A stretch of 64,000 bases of DNA from Rhizophagus clarus (GCA_015698045.1 BLAL01000043.1:248001-312000), one strand, 5' to 3'; shown: positions 42,034 through 53,845, numbered from the stretch's first letter. Notes: generated by a model from the letters alone, not told the origin. Numbers and translations are program-made.

Positions 42034-42098
42034 GACCCATCTGCGACTTACTCGTGACTTAACCATGATTTACCTGTGACTTACCTGTGACCCATTTG
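42034..42098. repeat. Short 11-bp-type repeats
   Basis: Irregular copies of GTGACTTACCT (CGTGACTTAACC, TGTGACTTACC, TGTGACCCATT) lie between the SANT-like gene and the transposase end. Confidence 0.6.
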
Positions 42099-42153
42099 TA
42101 CTATACCAATAGTAATATATTTTATTTTATTTATTATTTTTAATAAGATATTT

Positions 42154-43255
42154 TTACATATAGATTGATGATTTAAAAAAAGATTGCATCATTTAAGGAG
42201 TGATTTGGCTACACGTAACTAATAAAGAATATATCAGATCATTATAGGCTTCCATAAAATCATAATTACATTTAATCCATGATTTAATTACTAAAAACAC
42301 AGTCTTTATAGGATTATAATCTAGGGAATAAGAAGGGAGAAAAATTATACAACATCCTAATCCTTCCAATATTGAAATAAGATTGGTATCATGGTGAATT
42401 CTAACATTATCCATCATGATAATACTATTACTACCAGGGTAAGGATTCATAATAGGTACCTATATTAAAATAAGTCTTATGTTATTATTTATAAATTATA
42501 AAATAATAAAATTATAATATTTACATACTACTTGATCAAGTATAAAATCAATGAATCTTTTCTTATCGCAGGCTCCTTCGAAGATATTAATGGCAACAAA
42601 TCCATCCAGAGTTAGAGCAGATAGAATTGTATATCTTTTTTCTCGTACAAATACTACTTTTTTGCATGCTTGTATATTCTGAGAAGAATACCCATAAAAT
42701 CTTGTTAGACTTTTTTCATCCTTAGCACTCTTATCAATAAAGATTAATTGATTTGGAATATAACTTTCGCTAATAACACCTAGATAATGAGCACGTATGA
42801 TTTCGCTTCTTTCATAAGCTTTTTTCTGAAGCTTTTATAAAAAAGAAAATGTAATTAGAACATCAAATTCATAATTGCTGTTTGTAAGATTAATTTTTCA
42901 ATACCTTTTTTCGAGTGATTCTTAGATAGTGAAGTGATCTCTAAAGTGTTGAGATAGAAGCTCTTTTGCTTGTAAGATTTTCCATTTCATGAGTTAACTT
43001 ATCTAAATACCAGTTAACTTTATCTTTTATAAGACTTCAAAGAATGTACATGTCATTTCTATTAAAGAGTTTTTTTCTACCAAAAACTCCTTTAAAAGAA
43101 TTAGTTATGCAGGCCCATTTTTCATACATATTTATTATTTTATTTACAGAGGACTTGCTCATATATAATGTATTAGCAATATCTATGATTGAGCAACTAT
43201 CAGCATATAGATATACAACTCTCCACCATAAATCTTCGCTTAATTCTTAAGGCAT
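42154..43255 (-). pseudogene. DD34E transposase, decayed old copy
   Basis: Alignable with the young copy over its full length, with introns at the same two positions. The start is at 43255, but the third codon is TAA; further in-frame stops lie after NDMYIL and in place of Trp in STL-RSLHYL. Motifs LYMSKSSVNKI, NQLIFIDKSAKDEKS, CKKVVFVREKRYTILSALTL and SIIMMDNVRIHHDTN are readable. The catalytic Glu has become Lys (DYNPIKTVF), so it would be dead even without stops. It shows the correct frame across the spot where the young copy has lost one A. Confidence 0.88.
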
Positions 43256-43814
43256 ATTGTTTTCTATTTGGAAATAAATGGAATAAAAAGAGTCAATAGT
43301 TGCAATAACTACAAAACGTAAGATAGAGCTATTATAATACCTACTGTTAATGAAAAAAGAGAAAGTAGCCAAAGTAAACGTTAAAAAATATATATATATA
43401 AGTCTTTCTACCAAGAAATATTCCAAACTTTATTTGAATAAGCTTTACAAGTATAATAATTGTAATATGTAATGTGAAAATGTTTAGTAATCATTTGTAA
43501 TTGTTTGTAATTGTTTGTAATTATTTGTAATCGTATATAATTGAAGGAATAATTACTAGTAATCTCCTAAAAAAAGTAGAGCGAAGCTTCCCAAAAACTA
43601 CTAAAAACACGTGGAATGACTCTGTCTTCTCGGTATAACAAAAAAATTGTGTTAATAAGTGATATACTAGTGATACATCAATCTGATTTGCAAAAATCAC
43701 AGTTTTTTTTGTATTTATTATAATTGATTGACACAGTGCAGATTCAACCTTTTTGAAAACAGTGATAATTTATGATCGCTGAAAAATATCATTAGCTGTG
43801 CACACTTTTTTTTA

Positions 43815-44560
43815 TTTCTATCAATATACCAACCATCATGCATCTTAGGTTATGCACTTCTGATTCATTCTTATAATAATAAGTGCATCAGCTGCCATTG
43901 CATTGTGATTTGTAGATTGATTAAAGTAAAAAACTCTAATACAACTAGGATGCAATATTTTAAATATTGGAATTGTTTAGCATATAAGCTATTTTATTAA
44001 CAAAAAATTAATTTAAATATTATGTAATAACTTTTATATTAGGTATATGTACTTGATCCAGCATATGTTCTAATTTTTAATATCCATCTGTCTAAACAGA
44101 ACAAAGAATAAGAGCTTCTTTATTTTTGATGTGTAGATTTGCTTATATTTGTTTATTAAATAAATATAACAATCTGTAACATAGATAAAAAAATGCTAAA
44201 ACTATAATAGAATGCTCTTAGTATTTTGAGCATAAAATATTTTCATCTTCTCTCATTTAGATTTTTTATTATCTATCATTTGCGTAAAAGTGGTATTCAT
44301 CATGCATTACCTAAACAAATTCTTTTTCTCCTGGCTTAAGTTTTAGTTCAGAAACAATATCCATCATATCACTTTCAAAATCTTTTGATATTTAAACATC
44401 CTTTCTAACCATACCTTTCTATATTTTATCACATCTGAATGTTCATATCTGTCATAATATATGCCTTTTTTTTTATCATATTTATATCCCTATAAACACA
44501 TGTAATTTCAATAAGTTTTTTCAGAAATTGTGTCTTTCTTAATTTAGAAAATACTGTTTT
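43815..44560 (-). pseudogene. Relic of a DDE transposase-like gene (HDE...FYAND family)
   Basis: On the minus strand the sequence reads GYKYDKKKGIYYDRYEHSDV, then IKYRKVWLERMFKYQK, a frameshift, DFESDMMDIVSELKLKPGEK, a stop, VMHDEYHFYANDR, and further down STNHNAMAADALI and PKMHDGWY. These match, from memory, a fungal DDE-superfamily repeat protein with the motifs GHER-DVV-YR, HDES-FYAND and QPKMRDGW. Frameshifts, stops and an AT-rich gap (about 43990-44240) separate the pieces. The family name is not certain; that it is a decayed repetitive gene is clear. Confidence 0.6.
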
Positions 44561-45050
44561 TTCAATATATAACTTTAAGTTTTTAAGAGTACATGACTAT
44601 AGTTTTTATTTTTATAACTAAATCTAGCATTCTTTCTTAAAATTTTTATTATTTATTAAACTTTACAATTTTATATGTTTTTCTTGATGATGACAAATAA
44701 TTCTTCTGTTTTTATAAAATGGGCTCTCTATTTTCAAATGATTTTAGTAAAAGTAAACTGCCTTTTATTGCTTAAATAAAGTTGTTTAACAGTATTAAAA
44801 ATATTTATATTTTAATTTTTATGGTACTAGAATAAATACTTGTAAAAAAATTAATAATTATATTTTTTACATCTGTTTAGCAATTTTGAAGTATAATTTT
44901 AATAGATTGGCCAATATAAATTACCTTTACCTTCTATTGCTTAAGTAAAATTGTTTAGAAAATTCAAAAATATTTATATCTTAAATTTTATAGTGATAAG
45001 ATAAATATTTGCTAAGCAATATACATTTTTTATAGTTATATTAATTTCTG
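44561..45050. other. No supported gene
   Basis: AT-rich DNA, possibly the decayed 5' part of the relic transposase on its left. A phrase of about 35 bases around TTGCTTAAATAAAGTTGTTTA is repeated near 44770 and 44937. Confidence 0.35.
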
Positions 45051-45065
45051 ATCTTTTTATTTTTA

Positions 45066-45200
45066 TTTTTTTTTTTTTTTTTTTTTTTTAGTCAAAACAA
45101 GTGCTTTTTATTCTGAAAAAAGATAAAAAAGTATACAAAAATTCAGGAAAGCAAAGCCTATCCGTTCCCCACACTAGGGTCACAAATATATGTCATAACT
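45066..45200 (-). mobile_element. Short retroposon with 15-bp target duplication
   Basis: ATCTTTTTATTTTTA flanks both sides exactly (45051-45065 and 45201-45215). The insert starts with a long T-run (a poly(A) tail on the minus strand) and has about 110 nt of unique sequence ending near CCCCACACTAGGGTCAC. This is the structure of a 5'-truncated LINE or a SINE fragment. Confidence 0.85.
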
Positions 45201-45215
45201 ATCTTTTTATTTTTA

Positions 45216-46046
45216 ATGATTTTAATAATATTAATTTCAAATAAAGATCCAAGTTAAATAATAAAGGTTAAATAAAACATTTTTCCAATAAATTTATAAA
45301 TATGGTTCTTAAGTTTTATTATCAACTTTAAGTTAAAGTATTATATTATAAAAGTAATATTATATAGTACTGAAAATTTATACTTGACAATTTTTAGAAT
45401 TTGTTTCAATTTTTTTTGTCATATGAGAAATAAATAGCCAATAGGAATTCATGAATTTGTAAAAAAATAAAATAATCAAATATGAGCATGAATATAAAAG
45501 AAAATTTTTTTTTAAAGAAAGAAAATTAGCTTTAAAAATTAAAAAATAATAAATTGAATTTGAATTTTTAAGTTAATTTTAATAGGTATTGAATTTAAAA
45601 ATGAAAATTTCAGTTTAAATAATAAAAATTGACCAATAAAATTGCATTTACATGATTTTTAAAAATAGGCTGATTATATAAAAATCATCTAATTTTAAAT
45701 GCTTATAATTGTTTATATAGATGTTTTTTTAAAAAACTGATTGGTAATTTTAATAGTACTTGTCTTAAAGAATAAAATTACCTGTTTATTTTCTTTAAAA
45801 CTTTATTTTTTTAAAGTGCTAAAAGATTTATAAATACCCTAATTTTATTATCAAATATAGACTTCTGACATTATATTTGACTTACATTTTTTAATTATAA
45901 CAAAATTTAGGCTGGCATTACGAAATTGGCCAGAATTAACAAAAATTTGGCCAGAATTATGATTTATTGATCGGCAAATTTAACCAGATTTAATATAATT
46001 TTGGCCAACTTTAATTATATACACATGCTATACATTTGCAACTACT
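45216..46046. other. No supported gene
   Basis: AT-rich spacer; scattered TTGGCCAGAATTA-type phrases at 45910-46010 resemble motifs elsewhere in the window. Confidence 0.4.
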
Positions 46047-46536
46047 CCAGCCGCACCGACAAAAATTTCGCAGTCACGTGATATTTGGCCCGTATTACGG
46101 AATTATGCACTAACACGTAAAATGTCCAATGACAAATAACATGTGACAAATAAATTTTCGTCTACTTGAAAAACTGTCCCTCAGATAAATATAAACAATG
46201 AAAACGCGGGAGTGTGACGGTTGTGAAGATTAAAATCGCAGTCACGTGACTGTAAAATTTTTGTTGGTACGACTGGGCTAGCATACATTTGACAACTACT
46301 CCAGTCGCACCGACAAAAAGTTCGCAGTCACGTGATCTCTGGCCCGCATTACGGAATTATGCACTAACACGTGAAAGTGTCCGGTGACAAATAACATGTG
46401 ACAAATAAAATTTCGTCTACTCGAAAAAAACTGTCCCTCAGATAAATATAAACAATGAAAACGAGGAGGGTGTGACGGACGTGAAGATTAAAATCGCAGT
46501 CACGTGACTGCGAAATTTTGTCGGTGCGGCTGGGCT
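46047..46536. mobile_element. Two tandem copies of a ~230-bp MITE
   Basis: Copies at 46047-46276 and 46301-46536 share the ends CCAGYCGCACCGACAAAAA and, inverted, TTTTGTCGGTGCGGCTGGGC. Each end continues with TTCGCAGTCACGTGA, so the inverted repeats are over 30 bp. The interior (ATTATGCACTAACACGTRAA, CTGTCCCTCAGATAAATA) is nearly identical in both. The 24-nt spacer (TAGCATACATTTGACAACTA...) repeats the flanking sequence, which suggests a tandem duplication or a repeated insertion. Confidence 0.82.
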
Positions 46537-47227
46537 AGTATACATTTGACAAGGATACTGTGCCATAAAAAATTTTTTTGCAAATCTTAATAAAAAAAAT
46601 TTTGCCTTGTTTTTTTGTGACATTTCCAATGACTGATATACTTTAAAAAATACACTTACTTTACTGGTCAAAAAAACCAATTCCCAACTTTGTAAACGAA
46701 ACAAAGAAAAAATTTTTTCGTTATTTATTCATTTAATTACACAAAATTACATATATATCCATGGTTATATCATATGATCATCACTTATAACATTTGGTTA
46801 ATGCAAGATAATTTATATAAATAATAATTTGATTAATAGAGATTAAAAATATTACTTTAGACAAATTTACGGCAGTTTCAATAGATGTATATGCAACTAT
46901 CCCCCGATTGACATCATTTATGTGATTATGCAAAATCAACTTATACCCACTAGGCGTATATAAATAAATATATATATAAGTTATTTTGCATAATCGTGTA
47001 AATGAAATGATCAAGGCTAATCATTTATGCAATCTAAATTATCACCCAAGATATAACTAATACCTATCTAGTATAATTTGCTTTATTAAATAATCTAACT
47101 GTTCTAAAATTATTACTAAAGATACTGTATTAGCTAACTAACAAACAAATCTTTTAAAAATTTTATATAATCATAAATAAATAAAGTGAAGTTTTTTAAT
47201 TTTTTTACATCAAAAATCAATAAAATT
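46537..47227. other. Intergenic, no gene seen
   Basis: Sequence downstream of the chorismate mutase stop; AT-rich, with no recognisable element or coding exon. Confidence 0.45.
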
Positions 47228-48315
47228 TCATTCGTCAAGTCTTGCCAATAAATACTCAATTTCAACTTCTTTTGTTAGAGGGATAACCCATTTTTCATAC
47301 AATTCAACAACTACATCTATGTTAATTTTCAATTGGTTTGTAGTTTGTATATTATCCAAATTTATTTCACCATTTTCTGAAATATCTTGCCCATATATTA
47401 AAGCTTTACGTCTAAGTCTTCTTAATAAAGCTTCCTCAACACTTTTGTCAGTTAATAAATTTTCAATTGCCTTAACATCCCTATTTTTGATATATTCAAT
47501 ATATTTGGGTTGAAGTTTTGGATCAAGAAATTTCGCCTCAGCAACAAATTTCCCTTTAAAAATGATATCAGTAAATTAATGTTGCAATTGCTACTTATAA
47601 AATAATCATGATAATTACCATAATGAATTCTTTGAGATAAAGCTTGAAGACACTCGACATCACTAGTTGCCGCGGAACCATAATTTTGATCATCTCCTGG
47701 CGTGCATAACGAAGGAACAATATTCTCGAGATAAAAATTCATTATTTTTTTATTAATATTAATGTTATTAGGTTTAAGGATTTGTGGATAGTTAAGAGGA
47801 GGGATAATTGGTTTCGGAAGAGACTCTGTGAATGGATACTCATCGGGACTTTAAGATGATATAAAATAAATAACGAAATTATTTAGGATTTCTCGAAAGA
47901 AATAATAATTTTTTTTTTACCTTTGATATCTTCTCACTTTCGCTATGAAACAAAAGAGTATTTATAATTTGTTCTAATATCATGAAAAAATTCTATAAAA
48001 AAAGTTTAATATAACTACCGTGTACTTTTTCGACTTCGGACAAGAAATATTCTAAGAAAGATACTTCAAAATCGTTACTTTGCTCATATTTGTACATTCC
48101 AGGTTTATAAATGTTGTCATTAACAGAGAACTGTGCTCTTTCAATCAAAGCTATTCCGATATCAATATTAAATTAAAATTAATAATATACAGCAACAAAC
48201 TATGATAGTTTAACAGTAATTTACCAAAAATTATAGTATCCTCAAGACGAATAAGCGTATCTCGAAGTTTGGGAAGAGAAATACAATCTTCGGGCTTTCC
48301 GGATATAAAATTCAT
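47228..48315 (-). CDS. ARO7: Chorismate mutase
   Basis: Five exons on the minus strand: 48225-48315, 48019-48150, 47921-47942, 47619-47848 and 47228-47553. They sum to 801 nt (266 aa), close to the ~256 aa of yeast Aro7. It converts chorismate to prephenate, the branch point toward phenylalanine and tyrosine, in the cytosol. The eukaryotic AroQ pattern is clear: LPKLRDTLIRLEDTIIFALI, ERAQF, KVRRYQSPDEYPF, YLENIVPSLCTPGDDQNYGS, CLQALSQRIHYGKFVAEAKF and EEALLRRLRRKALIYGQDI. The GDDQNYGS region and the helices around it form the regulatory and active-site frame in the yeast enzyme (family knowledge). Exon 3 is only 22 nt, but its phases fit on both sides. All introns are GT...AG. Divergently arranged with the uS5m gene. 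Confidence 0.95.
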
Positions 48316-48480
48316 TATGTTGCGTTGATTAACAAAGCTTGAGCCTCTCTGTAAAAGAGAGCTACTTTTATATATGATTCCCGCGTATCATTAATGATAT
48401 AACCAAAAACCATAATGATTATCGACATGCATAGAAATTAAATTAGCCACATTTTATAATTATCAATTCAGACTTTTACT
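48316..48480. promoter_or_regulatory. Shared divergent promoter region
   Basis: Only 165 bp separate the start codons of the chorismate mutase (minus) and uS5m (plus) genes, so both promoters must lie here or overlap the coding ends. No specific factor site is claimed. Confidence 0.6.
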
Positions 48481-49432
48481 ATGAATTTAGCTGCAAAATT
48501 TTCAACTCCTTTACGTAATTCATTTATATATGTCGCAAATAATGCTTCTGTATTTAATGAATGCAGTTCCAGGAAACATTTAATATTTCATCACCTACGC
48601 GCTTTTTCAACAACACCAACTTTTACGGACACTAACAAAGACAAAAATGCTAAATTTAGTAGACCGCTTCGTCCTCGTGTTGGAGGACTTGACATATCCA
48701 GACTTCCTGATATATCAAAACTTGATCCAATTTTAGATGTGCCTGGACCAATAATTGATCCTTCATTTCCAGTAACTCGTCCTTCTGTAGTAATAACTGC
48801 TCCAGAAACCGAAAGCGATGACACTGACGTTTTATCGGCGGTCACTGGGCTCTCCCCTTCTGAAATCCGTGATTTGCAGAAAAAAACTCTTATTATAAAG
48901 CGTGTCGTAAATCAAACAGAAAAGGGCAGGATTCCTAGTATGTATGTTCTAGTAGTTGTGGGTAACGGTAAAGGTGCTGCTGGTTTCGGAGAGGGTAAAC
49001 ATGATGAGGTTCCAACTGCTGTCAGAAAAGCTACTAACAAAGCTATAAAAAGCTTAAGGTATTTCGAAAGGTATGATGATAGAACTTTGTATCATGATAT
49101 AGAACATAAATTTCATGGAACTACAATAAAATTATGGGCTAGACCTCCTGGTAAGTTAGATAATAATAAAAATAGAAATTTTCTTTCTTTATTTATTTTA
49201 TTATAATTATTTTTTAGGATTTGGTATAAGATGTAATCATTATATACATGAAATCGCTAAATGTATCGGTATCCAAGATCTTTCCGCAAAAGTTCTTGGT
49301 TCGTGCAATGGAATGAATGTTGTAAAATGCACTTTTGAAGCTTTAAATAGTCAAAAATTGCCTTCAGAAATTGCGAAATCTAGAGGAAAGAATTTGGTGG
49401 ACGTATATCATACTTATTATGGTACAAAATAG
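48481..49432 (+). CDS. MRPS5: Mitochondrial ribosomal protein uS5m
   Basis: Two exons, 48481-49150 and 49218-49432 (intron 67 nt, GT...AG), encode 294 residues. The first ~45 residues are basic and hydroxylated (MNLAAKFSTPLRNSFIYVAN ... HLRAFSTT), as in a mitochondrial presequence. A variable linker follows. The S5 N-terminal RNA-binding module occupies about residues 140-205 (MYVLVVVGNGKGAAGFGEGK, then VPTAVRKATNKAIKSL), and the S5 C-terminal module is GFGIRCNHYIHEIAKCIGIQ, DLSAKVLGSCNGMNVVKCTF and ARSKG-like SRGK. It belongs to the small mitoribosomal subunit, where S5 helps decoding accuracy. No lesion is seen. Confidence 0.94.
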
Positions 49433-49915
49433 CTACAGTAAATCCGTTTCACGTGACCATTCGATTTTTATTTTGCAATAAATAATTACATTATTGGATT
49501 AATGCTAAATCGATAAATAATATCTAATTGCTTCATTTTAAAAATATTTTTGTGATATCACAATTCTGTCTTACTTGCTGGTAATAACTTTTCAGATAGG
49601 AAACAATGTAGTGAATAATAGTAGTATTTCGGTAACCAATTACAATTGAGTAAAATAAACTATAAAATGCTATTATTATTTTTTTTTTTTTTTTAAACCC
49701 ATTGAGAAAAGTTCATTACATTTATACTAAAACAAACCATAGCAGTTCGACGTTTATCATTAAAGTTGTGCGTAAATGCCTCTCTCCTGGATGTTAAAAT
49801 CATATGAAAAATTACCGGCCGTGAGTCATGACACGTGATACGCCATAAAATAAAAAGCAGAATGACACTAAACGCAAGACAAATATTTCTCTCGAGTTGC
49901 AAGTTTTAAGAGGCA
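49433..49915. other. Intergenic between uS5m and the membrane-protein gene
   Basis: It contains a 20-nt-scale T-run at about 49678-49694 and a CACGTGA motif (about 49451, and again near 49832), and presumably the promoter of the downstream gene. No gene was found. Confidence 0.45.
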
Positions 49916-50821
49916 ATGTCATATCAAAATCCGTCTAATTTTTCACCTTACACACCTCCTCCTGATGAACAAAAATTGAATCGTAATTCTGTTCGATATG
50001 CTAGCAGTACAACAGCGTCAACTTCTACTTCTGCGAATCCTTTTGCTGGAGTTTATCGACAAACAGAACAGTTACCCAATGGCCAAATGAAAATTAATAA
50101 ATATGAGACAGATTTGCCAATAAGGTAGGCCTATTATTACTTGCGAAATGATAATATGTTCATTCGTTATTTATTGTACTTTATTTTAGAGTTGATATCG
50201 AAGCGGCTTTGACTTATGCTTTTGGCTGCGTAACTGGTAAGGTTTTTTACATTATAAGTGATTATAACTGTAATTCATGAGTAACAATGATTTAATGAAT
50301 TTTCTTTTTAGGTGTTCTTTTCTTAATTTTAGAGCAAAAGAATGATTATGTTCGATTTCACGCGTGGCAGGTAAAATATCCATATCTATATAAATTTAAT
50401 TAGTTTATTCTAGGTAATAATACGATATTTGATTTAAATGATTTCTCTTATAAAGTCTTCCATATTATTTGCAACCATCTTTGTAAGTAATTTGTTTGTA
50501 TTTTACCTTCTAATTTCATTGATTTATTATTTTAATTTTTTTTTCTTTATTTAGTCTATCCATTTCATCATAATTTTCATTTCCAAGGTTCTAGGCTGGG
50601 CCCTTTTATTTACAGAGATAGGACTAATTTGTTTTCTTGGGTTAGTTGTTGTTCCTCTAGCTGTTATTATACCATTACTTATTAAACGAAATTGATAAAT
50701 ATTATTTTATTATTTGTTATGTATTATTAGTTATCAAGCCTATAGAGATGGAGACACTTTGGAACGGTTTGAGGTACCATTTTTTGGTACTTTGGCTAGC
50801 ACATGGGTCGATAATGAATAA
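49916..50821 (+). CDS. UPF0132-type small membrane protein
   Basis: Six exons (49916-50124, 50190-50236, 50312-50370, 50456-50482, 50555-50640, 50731-50821), all with GT...AG introns, give 172 residues. The N-terminus is Pro/Ser-rich (SYQNPSNFSPYTPPPDEQ). The family core starts at VDIEAALTYAFGCVTGVLFL and continues LEQKNDYVRFHAWQSSILFA, a second and third hydrophobic segment (IHFIIIFI, GWALLFTEIGLICFLG) and ends GYQAYRDGDTLERFEVPFFG ... WVDNE. Three membrane segments are expected. The family is widespread and its function is not known to me. The pattern VRFHA-Q and the terminal FGTLAS-WV are the strongest family marks. Confidence 0.88.
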
Positions 50822-51195
50822 ATAGTGAAGTTTGGTTTAAATAGTTTTTAGTTTCAAGAATTAATGCATACAACCATCTCTTGTTTAAACTCTATTTGTA
50901 TTACAATAATCATAAAGAACAACTTTTCATACACCATCTGAATTAATAAGTAATTTTGAGAATTATTAAAATTATATTTTCGTTAAAAAAAAAAAAATAA
51001 TGTAGTATAGAATGTAGTTAGATCGAAATCGAAATTTGTAAATTAACTTTTGTTATTGATAAAAAATAACGGCATTAATAGTTGATACTTTACATATGAT
51101 CTTCAATTATACAACCCATCATTCATAACATCCAATTGTGTTTGTTAGATCAAACAAATTTCATTCTAATTATAATTTCTTACGCACCGTTGATA
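50822..51195. other. Convergent intergenic spacer
   Basis: The 3' regions of the membrane-protein gene (plus) and the LRR gene (minus) face each other here. AT-rich, with no further feature. Confidence 0.5.
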
Positions 51196-52874
51196 TTAAT
51201 CACGCCCGCCAGTCAACATCATAGCTTTTGCGTCATCCCGTCGTCGTTTCAAAATCTCTTTCAACGATTCTTCTAATTCCTCTTTAGAGCCAACAATGTT
51301 AATATTAGTATTAACCTCATAATGGAACATTAGTTGTCGACGAATCTCTGTGAGATTCATAAATTCAACTTCTGATGGGTCAATTTTCATTCCTTGTTTA
51401 TATTCAACGCAATAGATTTCTTTTCGTCTATTGAGATATTTACGACATGGTGAAGGGATAGAAATTTGTGATAAATCGGTGCTGGTTGTTTTAGAAACAA
51501 ATTTACGAATTCCATCCATAGAAATAGAAGTATCATCCAGGAGCAATACCACCAATTTTTCGAAAAGAACTAGAATAAATATGGAATCATCAGTGATTTT
51601 CTTATTTCCAGTGATATTCAGAAGGCACAAATTATCTTTTAGTGCTACAAGATAAACCAACGCCTCATCTCCGATTCCGGTATTGTCAATAACTAATTCA
51701 TCCAGATTTAGACCTCGGAAATTATTAAAGTAAGAATCCTTAATTGGCATATAGCTCAACTTCAATGATTTTAAGTGTTTAAATCCATTTGGTAAACCAA
51801 ACACAGACACCAATCGATTAGCATTCTGCATATGATGATTTAAATTTTGGTGTTCGACTCCCACTGGTCTCAAGCTATCTTTGACTATGAAAATATTATT
51901 GCTATCACTCTTAATTTTTTCGAAAGTGTAAGTTAGATCCAGTGATACGACCGCCTTTACGGCACGAAATTCTTTAAGAACCTCGTACTTCAAGTTACCT
52001 ATGTAAAAAATTTTTTTTACGCTATAAATTTATTTGAAAAGAATTTAATTGATACTGTTGCGAAAAATTACCTGATTCTTCAAACCATGCAAAAATCTGA
52101 TTAAGTGCAGGTAATTCGCCATCAACCAAAGTTTCTTCTCTAAATTTATTAATGACGTCTTGACCCGCAACTTTGACCAAGTGTCTCAATAACTTATTAA
52201 TAGATATATAGTCACCATCGATATAGATAGGTCCATATAATTCGTTCTTATAACCTAAAGCCACATCTTATGAAAAATAATGTACTATTAAAATGTTTAA
52301 GATCGTGAATAATAAATAAATAACATTAAATGAGCCAATACTCACATTTAGCTTTTTCGAGCGCCCTCTCGGTTTCTTGACGGAATTTCTGAATTTCTTC
52401 GCTTTGTTTCTGATTTTCATCTATTTGGTTCCTCAATTCGGCTTCAAGTTGCTCAATTCTCCTCCTGTAAGAGTCTATATTAACGATATGACCAGACTCA
52501 TTCTTTAATTTTTTATTCGCTGAAGCAACCTCGTTTTCATGAATAGTGTAAGACTCGCTAAACGTAACAGATTTAGAAGTTTTTGGCGTAGAAGTAGACT
52601 TTGACTTGTTTGTTAAGACCTTTTGTCGGTTATAAGGTGTTAAATTCATTTTATCATAAAGTGGCACTCTAGATTTACCAGAAGTACGAAGTGAATTCAT
52701 TGGAGTTCGACTTTGTGAGGGACTACGATTACGCATATTTCTCCTGCTGTGAGGCGTGACATCCATTTCATCACTGAGCATACGTTTGTTACTTTTACGC
52801 GAAGGTGGAACATCGTCTTGGTAAATTGTAATATGAACTCTAGAAGGTGTATTTGAAGGAATCATAGGGGTCAT
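51196..52874 (-). CDS. Coiled-coil and leucine-rich-repeat protein, function unknown
   Basis: Three exons (52346-52874, 52072-52266, 51196-51998) give 508 residues with matching phases. The N-terminal ~125 residues are basic and Ser/Pro-rich with several SP/TP sites (TPHSRR, RSPSQSRTP, NLTPYNRQ), suggesting phosphorylation and possible nuclear residence (inference). Residues ~130-176 are a coiled coil (RRRIEQLEAELRNQIDENQK). Exon 2 has YGPIYIDGDYISINKLLRHL. Exon 3 carries at least four LRR-like repeats: LKSLKLSYMPIKDSYF, LDELVIDNTGIGDEAL, LCLLNITGNKKITDDSI and LVVLLLDDTSISMDGI. A short charged helix ends at GGRD. I do not recognise a named family. Confidence 0.85.
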
Positions 52875-53845
52875 TCTGCAAACTTTAAAACTACTTAGTC
52901 TAAAAGGAATAAGTGCATAAGTATATTAAGTGTATTTAAATATTTTTTTTATATGCAAATAAATAACGCGTACGTTAAAAGGGAATAACGCGGTATATCA
53001 TTTTAACTTTATCATGTGATTTCACAAAAACGCGAGTGATTTGACTCGTGATGTTTTCAAAAAAAGTTTTTTTTTCAAGAAATTTTTAAGTCTAAAAATT
53101 AAATATTTACTATATAGCTTATTTATTTATTATAGATTTTAATTCTTTTACTGAATATTTTATAACCAATTTTTATCTTTGATATAAATTTCATAATCTA
53201 AAATATTTAAAATTTATATTTTTAGCATATCAGATATATTTATTAAAAAAAAGTTTTTTTAAGTAATGCAATATAATGGCCAATATTTATCAATCAAAAT
53301 ATTAGTTTCTAGTGTAGTAAACTAGAAAATGGATTTGAAAACTATTAAAAAATTGCCATTTCTTATTGAAATCCTATATTCAGGTTTTAAAGAAAATATT
53401 GCCAAGTTTTAAGCAAGAATTTACATTTTAAAACCCAATATTTTTAAGCTATTTAAAATTAAAATCTATTTAGAAATTTGAAAAGCCAATACTTTATCTA
53501 ATTTTTGCATATCTTACAAAAAATCTATTCTAATTATTTAAGAAAAGTATTTTAGTTTATCATTATTTTCAAAATGGTGTAGATTATTTATTCATAATTG
53601 AATATTCAAATACTAATATTTGTCTAGTATTTATCCATTTTTGGTTTGGTTTTCATCTGGTTTTCATCCAGTTTTCAGTTTTCTTTTTTTTTTATCCAGT
53701 TATACCTGCATACATCATTTTGAAAATAACTATAAAAAAAGTATTCAAGATTTTTTTTAACCTAAAAAAAAGTAATATTAAAGTATTAGTAAATATTTTA
53801 ATAAAAGAAAAATAAATTTAAAAAAATTTTTCTGAAAATCTAATA
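52875..53845. other. Intergenic, no gene seen
   Basis: Promoter side of the LRR gene followed by AT-rich sequence; a short run of TTTTCATCYGGTTTTCATCC occurs near 53652. Confidence 0.45.

Larger units (their letters stand above)
39185..43768 (-). mobile_element. Two-gene transposon with SAM-domain gene, old copy
   Basis: Long, imperfect terminal inverted repeats start TTATCGCTATTTTCAAAAAG at 39185 and TTATCACTGTTTTCAAAAAG on the other strand from 43768. They stay similar for about 60 bp (shared ATCAATTATAATAAATAC). The first 14 bases match the TIR of the young copy (TTATCGCYRTTTTC). Inside are the SAM gene (plus, 39409-41102) and the transposase (minus, 42154-43255), again convergent, here with a SANT-like gene between them. 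The flanking TA is no longer seen. Both main genes are decayed. Confidence 0.88.

Noticed and set aside
46438..46704. 88-codon minus-strand frame
   Set aside because: It lies across the second tandem MITE copy and its flank; no domain.
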